A stretch of DNA of 64,000 bases from Sphingobacterium daejeonense (GTDB lineage Bacteria; Bacteroidota; Bacteroidia; Sphingobacteriales; Sphingobacteriaceae): contig NZ_LR590470.1 of the NCBI RefSeq assembly GCF_901472535.1, positions 4,092,001 to 4,156,000 of the forward strand, written 5' to 3'. A program made the position numbers and the translations under genes. Of this stretch, positions 59,877 to 64,000 are shown piece after piece (within the stretch, counting starts at the first letter, position 1; each line of letters begins with the position of its first letter). Below the pieces are notes generated by a model. That model did no database searches. It saw only the letters and a list, made by a program, of their open reading frames with translations, and had not been told where the DNA came from.

Positions 59877-59917
59877 CGAAAATTGTTTATTAAGCTTTTT
59901 AGACAAACTTTCTTTTA
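59783..59917. repeat. 135-base element with near-perfect terminal inverted repeats (MITE-like)
   Basis: Left end TAAAGAAAGTTTTTGTCTAA plus AAGC (59783-59807) is the reverse complement, allowing three one- or two-base gaps, of the right end (59894-59917). The core of about 85 bases has no coding features of its own. It follows the ACT domain of the phosphatase gene and supplies its last 30 codons and stop. No clear target duplication seen. The 85-base loop is too long for a normal terminator. Confidence 0.6.
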
Positions 59918-60087
59918 TTTTCTGGTAATTCAGCAACTATCGCTGATTGCCCAATTTCTCCATATATTTTAACCTTTAACTAATAGCTTGTGGAGCTATT
60001 TGTGATAGGTTTCTTATTTAAACGCTTTATTGTTTCAATAAATTGTAAACAAAAGCTAATAATTCCAAAAACAGAGGAAATAAATCA

Positions 60088-60657
60088 TTAAAGGAAATAT
60101 GTTTTCATTGGGGTAAAAACCATTGAAATGGGAATATCCCACTCATTGATATCGTCTATCTGTGCTATAGGTTCGAAATATGAGATCCCAGTCCTTAATA
60201 CTGTAGGTTTGCAGGAAGCAAAAAAACGATCATAAAAACCCTTGCCATAACCAACCCTATTTCCATTCTCGTCAAAAATCAGAAGAGGGGCCAATACAGC
60301 ATCAATCTCTTTGGGGTCTACCTCGATTGACCCTTCTGGCTCTGGAATACCCCACGAGTTATGGCTTAGGATGGTATCCTTATCCAGAATATAATGCTGT
60401 AGCAGATGAGTCTTGAAATCCGATTTGGATATAACAATCTGAATGGATGGATGATTCTTCCAAATCCATTCAATAAATGGCATGGTATCAAATTCCTTGA
60501 ATTTGGCAATCGCAAGATAGCAATGCAGGTATGTGATGTTGGACCAATCATAGGAAGTCAATTCTTCAAAGATCAACAAGTCCATAGCAGAGACTTGCCC
60601 TTCTGTAAGTTCATTTCGCTTTTCCTTGAATATTTTCCTGAGTTCTGCCTTTTTCAT
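60088..60657 (-). CDS. 5-formyltetrahydrofolate cyclo-ligase
   Basis: Converts 5-formyl-THF to 5,10-methenyl-THF with ATP. Seen: N-terminal KAELRKIFKEKRNEL, YLHCYLAIAKFKEFDT, the central SDFKTHLLQ, WGIPEP, and the signature block LAPLLIFDENGNRVGYGKGFYDRF, ending EWDIPISMVFTP. 189 residues, intact. Separated from efp by a terminator. Confidence 0.93.
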   Translation of the reverse strand: MKKAELRKIFKEKRNELTEGQVSAMDLLIFEELTSYDWSNITYLHCYLAIAKFKEFDTMPFIEWIWKNHPSIQIVISKSDFKTHLLQHYILDKDTILSHNSWGIPEPEGSIEVDPKEIDAVLAPLLIFDENGNRVGYGKGFYDRFFASCKPTVLRTGISYFEPIAQIDDINEWDIPISMVFTPMKTYFL

Positions 60658-60661
60658 AGTA

Positions 60662-60699
60662 AAAAAAACGGCCTTGTAGCGTGGGAGCTATCAAGACCG
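60662..60699 (-). terminator. rho-independent terminator of efp
   Basis: On the minus strand CGGTCTTGATAGC / GCTACAAGGCCG (one bulge) followed by eight T. Confidence 0.8.
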
Positions 60700-60723
60700 A
60701 ATAATCAACCTAAACCTAAAATC

Positions 60724-61284
60724 TTATTTAACACGCTCCATGTAATCACCTGTGCGCGTATCTACTTTTACTCTATCTCCTTGATTGATGAATAATGGAA
60801 CTCGGATCTCAACTCCAGTTTCAACAGTAGCATTTTTCAATGCATTGGTAGATGTATCTCCTTTTACTGCTGGTTCTGTATAAGTAATTTCCAATTCCAC
60901 ACTTGCAGGTGTTTGAGCCATGATAGCTTCTTCGCTTTCGAAAGCAACGATTACGTTCATGCCTTCTTTCAAGAACCTTGCTGAATCACCAAAAAGAACC
61001 TTTGGAATGTTGAATTGCTCATAGGTCTCGTTGTCCATAACCACGAAAAATTCACCATCTTCATATAAATATTGGTAGTCATTGGTCTCTACGCGAGCAA
61101 TTTCTACCTCTTCATCTGTCCTGAATCTATATTCTACTAATTTTCCAGTCTTAACATTACGCATTCTTGCTTGATAGAATGCACGTAAGTTCCCAGGGGT
61201 ACGGTGAATATAATCCTCTACCGAAACTAATTCCCCATTGAAACGAAGTATATTTCCACTTTTAACGTCTGAAGCCTTTGCCAT
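60724..61284 (-). CDS. efp: elongation factor P, sphingobacterial type with Asn at the tip
   Basis: Rescues ribosomes stalled at polyproline. Three beta-barrel domains: MAKASDVKSGNILRFNGELVSVEDY, then the tip loop HRTPGNLRAF, the KTGKLVEYRFRTDEEVE region and the C-terminal ATVETGVEIRVPLFINQGDRVKVDTRTGDYMERV with the usual end. Length 186 is normal. In E. coli the tip reads PGKGQ and Lys34 is modified; here PGN places Asn32 there, with Arg34 two residues on. Same strand and probably same transcript start region as the following ABC and lpx genes, but with its own terminator. Intact. Confidence 0.93.
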   Translation of the reverse strand: MAKASDVKSGNILRFNGELVSVEDYIHRTPGNLRAFYQARMRNVKTGKLVEYRFRTDEEVEIARVETNDYQYLYEDGEFFVVMDNETYEQFNIPKVLFGDSARFLKEGMNVIVAFESEEAIMAQTPASVELEITYTEPAVKGDTSTNALKNATVETGVEIRVPLFINQGDRVKVDTRTGDYMERVK

Positions 61285-61319
61285 AATTTTTCTTTATTTC
61301 TACCGCAAAAATATAAAAA

Positions 61320-61334
61320 AAGGTGGTTATCACC
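61320..61334 (-). terminator. short hairpin and T run at the end of the ABC gene
   Basis: AGGTG-ATAAC-CACCT followed by seven T on the minus strand, just after the stop codon of the ABC ATPase gene. Confidence 0.5.
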
Positions 61335-61956
61335 TTACTTATAGTCCATTATTTGTAGATATTCATCACAAAAACTGTATTCATGTTCTTGATTTGAACC
61401 TACAATCAAAATTCGATCACTCTTGCTGCTTTCCAAAAGATTCAAATACCAACCCTCTCCTTCTTTGTCCAAATTGCTCGTCGGCTCATCCAAAAACAAA
61501 ACTTGACATTCAGAACAACAGGCCAGAACAAGCTTCACCCTTTGCTTCATCCCAGAGGAAAAATGCCGGATCTCTTTTTGAAATGTGTGTTTGGAAAACC
61601 TAAGGTATCCTTCACTTTCTCAACCGTAAAGAATGGAAGGATTTTTTTAAACCTAAAATGAAAATCAATCATTTCATTTAAGGTAAACTCCTCTAGCAAC
61701 TCAATATAAGGCGCAGCAAGACTGTATCTTTTTGATAAACATGTTCTGCTCCAAGCTCCACTCCCTTGTCCTCAAATCTCATTGTGCCTTCACTGGGTGC
61801 CAAAGAGCCTGTCAGAACTTTTAATAGGGTGGATTTCCCAGACCCATTCGGACCTAAGATAGCATAGCTGTTTCCAAAAGAAAAGGTATAATCGAGATGT
61901 CTAAAAATCCATTCCCTATTATACCTCCTACCAATATCTTGTAAAATTATATTCAA
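61335..61956 (-). CDS. ABC transporter ATP-binding protein (frame broken at least twice)
   Basis: ATPase subunit of about 207 residues. First frame: IGRRYNREWIFRHLDYTF, Walker A LGPNGSGKSTLLKVLTGSL; the middle lies in other frames (AAPYIELLEEFTLNEMIDFHF, KKILPFFTVEKVKDTLGF); the last frame starts within the signature-helix region (SGMKQRVKLVLACCSE) and has Walker B VLFLDEPTSNLD and the switch-type VGSNQEHE with Glu in place of the usual His. Breaks are near 61712 and 61560. No permease gene is adjacent, so the transported substrate is unknown. Lies 18 bases after lpxA on the same strand, so it may be part of the lpx operon. Confidence 0.82.
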
Positions 61957-61974
61957 ATAATCTGCTATTTTATA

Positions 61975-62770
61975 TTAAATTCCCGATTTTCCTTGCCCAA
62001 ATCCCTTAACTACACCACGGTTGGAAGCCCTTACAAAACCTAAGATTTCATCCCTTAGTTCTGTTGCTTCAAATTCAGCCTCAACAATATCCAGAGCTTT
62101 ACCTAAGTTACTATGTTGAACAAATAACACACGGTTAGATATTTGAATTTCATTGATCTGCTCATTTGAAAAACCTCTTCTCCTCAATCCCACAGAGTTA
62201 ATCCCCGCATATGAAATAGGTTCCCTTGCCGCTTTAATATATGGAGGCACATCTTTTCTTACTAAGGTACCACCTGTTACAAAAGCATGTGAACCAATTT
62301 TACAGAATTGATGCACAGCAACCATTTCCTGCAAGAACCACATAATCACCAACAGTGATATGACCTGCCAACGTACTAGAATTTGAGAAAATACAATTAT
62401 CTCCAATAAAACAATCGTGGGCAATATGGCTGTAAGCCTGAATTAAGCAATTCTTACCAATCACGGTACGATATCTATCCTTTGTACCTCTATTGATGGT
62501 TACACATTCACGGATGGTCGTATTATCACCGATTTCAGCAGTTGTGATCTCGCCCTCAAACTTAAGGTCCTGTGGCTCACCAGAAATCACGGCACCAGGA
62601 AAAATCTTGCAATTTTTACCAATACGCGCACCATTCATAATGGTAACATTCGAGCCTATCCAAGTGCCTTCACCAATCTCTACATCCTTATGGATAGTAG
62701 AAAATGGCTCAATAACAACATTCTGTGCAATCTTTGCCTCAGGATGTATATATGATAATGGTTGAATCAT
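61975..62770 (-). CDS. lpxA: UDP-N-acetylglucosamine acyltransferase (one frameshift)
   Basis: First step of lipid A synthesis. Left-handed beta helix with hexapeptide repeats: MIQPLSYIHPEAKIAQNVVIEPFSTIHKDVEIGEGTWIGSNVTIMNGARIGKNCKIFPGAVISGEPQDLKF, NTTIRECVTINRGTKDR, the catalytic His in AYSHIAHDCFIGDNCI, VGDYVVLAGN, then after a break near 62325 AVHQFCKIGSHAFVTGGTLVRKDVPPYIKAAREPISYAGINSVGLRRRGFS. Corrected length is about 264 residues. Follows lpxC/fabZ by 11 bases; same operon. Confidence 0.95.
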
Positions 62771-62781
62771 TCTAATTTTAA

Positions 62782-64000
62782 TTATCCTTTGACCTTAACG
62801 ATCTGGGCCATCAATTCTGCTTCACTTACTACTTTATCACCAACCATGCCAACACCTTTCATCCTTGCAATACCGCGACGGATCGGCTCCAACAATTCAC
62901 AAGTGAAAATAACAGTATCCCCAGGTACAACTTGGTTCTTAAATCTCGCGTTTTCAATCTTCAAGAATAATGTCAACCAGTTTTCAGGGTCAGGAACGGT
63001 GTTTAAGACCAAAATACCCCCAGTTTGTGCCATTGCCTCAATCTGCAATACACCCGGAAATAATGGAGCCCCAGGAAAATGACCCATGAACAAATCCTCG
63101 TTCATCGTCACGTTCTTAAGACCAACCACATGTGTTTCAGATAGTTCCAAGATCTTGTCAATCATCAAAAATGGCTGACGATGAGGCAAAATATTCATGA
63201 TTTGAACTGTATCATACACAGGAGGTGTATTGGGGTCATAAACCTTTACGTTCTTTTTATTCCTTTCACGTTTCATTTGACCTTTTATGCGTTTGGCAAA
63301 TGCAACGTTTGCAGCATGTCCAGGACGTGCTGCCATTATATGGCCCTTAATTGGTTTCCCTACCAAGGCAAGGTCGCCAATCATGTCCAACAATTTATGT
63401 CTCGCAGGTTCATTCTGATAACGCAATGAAATATTGTTCAAGATACCCTCTTGAGCAACCTCAACACGCTTATGAAATAAATCCTGTAATTTATCTAACT
63501 CGCCTTCAGTAACCTCTTTGTCGACAATCACAATCGCATTCGACAAGTCTCCCCCTTTAATCAGGTTTTGACTAACCAAAGCCTCTAACTCATGTAAGAA
63601 GCAAAAAGTGCGGCTACCAGCTATCTCTTTGCTGAATTCATCCAGATTGCTCAAGGATGCATGCTGACTTCCCAAAACTGGTGAATTGAAATCAATCATG
63701 CAGGTAATACGGTAACCATCAACCGGCATCGCAACAATCTCTACTTTACTCTCTGGATCAGTATAGTGTATATTATCTGTGACCTCGAAATACTCGCGGT
63801 CAGCATCTTGATCATGAAACCCTACTTCTTGAATCTTATCGATGAAAATCGCTGAACTACCATCCAAAATAGGAACCTCAGGACCATCTATTTCTATTAA
63901 AACATTATCCAATTGCAGGCCAACCAATGCTGCCATCAAATGCTCAATCGTACTAACGGAAGCACCATTCTGTGAAATAGTAGTTCCCCTAGCAGTATTG
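62782..64000 (-). CDS. bifunctional LpxC/FabZ, 5' end outside window
   Basis: Fused UDP-3-O-acyl-GlcNAc deacetylase and 3-hydroxyacyl-ACP dehydratase, the arrangement usual in Bacteroidota. Visible are about 405 residues: LpxC from STIEHLMAAL (zinc ligand His), GSRTFCFLHELEAL, ARHKLLDMIGDLALVG with the other His and Asp ligands and GHIMAARPGHAANVAFAKRI; then FabZ with ILPHRQPFLMIDKIL, LFMGHFPGAPLFPGVLQIEAMAQTGG (catalytic His and Glu) and the end GVGMVGDKVVSEAELMAQIVKVKG. Intact within the window. The next gene downstream is lpxA. Confidence 0.95.
   Translation of the reverse strand, partial: NTARGTTISQNGASVSTIEHLMAALVGLQLDNVLIEIDGPEVPILDGSSAIFIDKIQEVGFHDQDADREYFEVTDNIHYTDPESKVEIVAMPVDGYRITCMIDFNSPVLGSQHASLSNLDEFSKEIAGSRTFCFLHELEALVSQNLIKGGDLSNAIVIVDKEVTEGELDKLQDLFHKRVEVAQEGILNNISLRYQNEPARHKLLDMIGDLALVGKPIKGHIMAARPGHAANVAFAKRIKGQMKRERNKKNVKVYDPNTPPVYDTVQIMNILPHRQPFLMIDKILELSETHVVGLKNVTMNEDLFMGHFPGAPLFPGVLQIEAMAQTGGILVLNTVPDPENWLTLFLKIENARFKNQVVPGDTVIFTCELLEPIRRGIARMKGVGMVGDKVVSEAELMAQIVKVKG

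Noticed and set aside
59783..59917. Ordinary terminator of the SerB-ACT gene
   Set aside because: The arms are separated by about 85 bases, far more than a terminator loop, and there is no T run following the distal arm in the usual form.

Overview
The window is AT-rich chromosomal DNA from a Bacteroidota bacterium, most likely of the Sphingobacteriaceae (Sphingobacterium/Pedobacter relatives). The signs are two SusC/SusD pairs, a DUF1735 lipoprotein, a fused LpxC/FabZ, an EF-P of sphingobacterial type, DUF2723 and DUF4271 membrane proteins, and promoters of the Bacteroidota type (TTTG, about 20 nt, TAnnTTTG). No tRNA, rRNA, CRISPR array, prophage or transposase gene was seen. Assignments rest on reading conserved motifs by eye; no database search was run.

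Layout. 0-7 kb: 3' part of glnS, a DUF2723 membrane protein, metF behind a SAM-I riboswitch, then rimM and rpsP. 7-13.3 kb: an AddAB-like helicase/nuclease pair. 13.3-16.8 kb: a LysR regulator followed by a TsdA-like dihaem cytochrome c, an exported DsrE-like protein and a periplasmic solute-binding protein, which looks like a small sulfur-redox module. 16.8-24 kb: a cupin/JmjC-like protein, hemD with DUF4271, tag, hpt, a glycosyltransferase 51 with an AsmA-like front half, and an Mrp/ApbC ATPase. 24.5-36.6 kb: two SusCD loci, a secreted protein with two TonB-C-like domains and a DUF1735 lipoprotein. 36.9-40.6 kb: trmD, then a trp leader peptide with attenuator and trpE-trpG-trpC. 40.6-41.0 kb: a composite repeat element. 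41-45 kb: dusB, a flippase, acylphosphatase and an amidohydrolase. 45.2-47.8 kb: a TPP riboswitch and a TonB-dependent receptor. 48-52 kb: dtd, mazG, an exported unknown protein, an EEP-family hydrolase and ggt. 52.1-57.4 kb: a second copy of the repeat element, cydAB, rmuC and a degenerate arginase-fold protein. 57.5-59.9 kb: an SDR protein and a phosphoserine-phosphatase/ACT fusion. 60-64 kb: 5-formyl-THF cyclo-ligase, efp, an ABC ATPase, lpxA and lpxC/fabZ (cut by the window end).

More than twenty genes, including ones expected to be essential (hemD, lpxA, trpC), are broken by single-base indels, often in homopolymers, with full conservation resuming in the next frame. I read these as consensus errors in the sequence, not as real pseudogenes, and annotate each gene across its breaks. 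Signals least explained by ordinary annotation are the trp attenuator, the inverted-arm repeat family with an AAGCCGTGG core, the TsdA/DsrE/binding-protein cluster, the SerB-ACT fusion that has lost its dehydrogenase core, the arginase-fold protein lacking metal ligands, and an EF-P with Asn at its modification tip.
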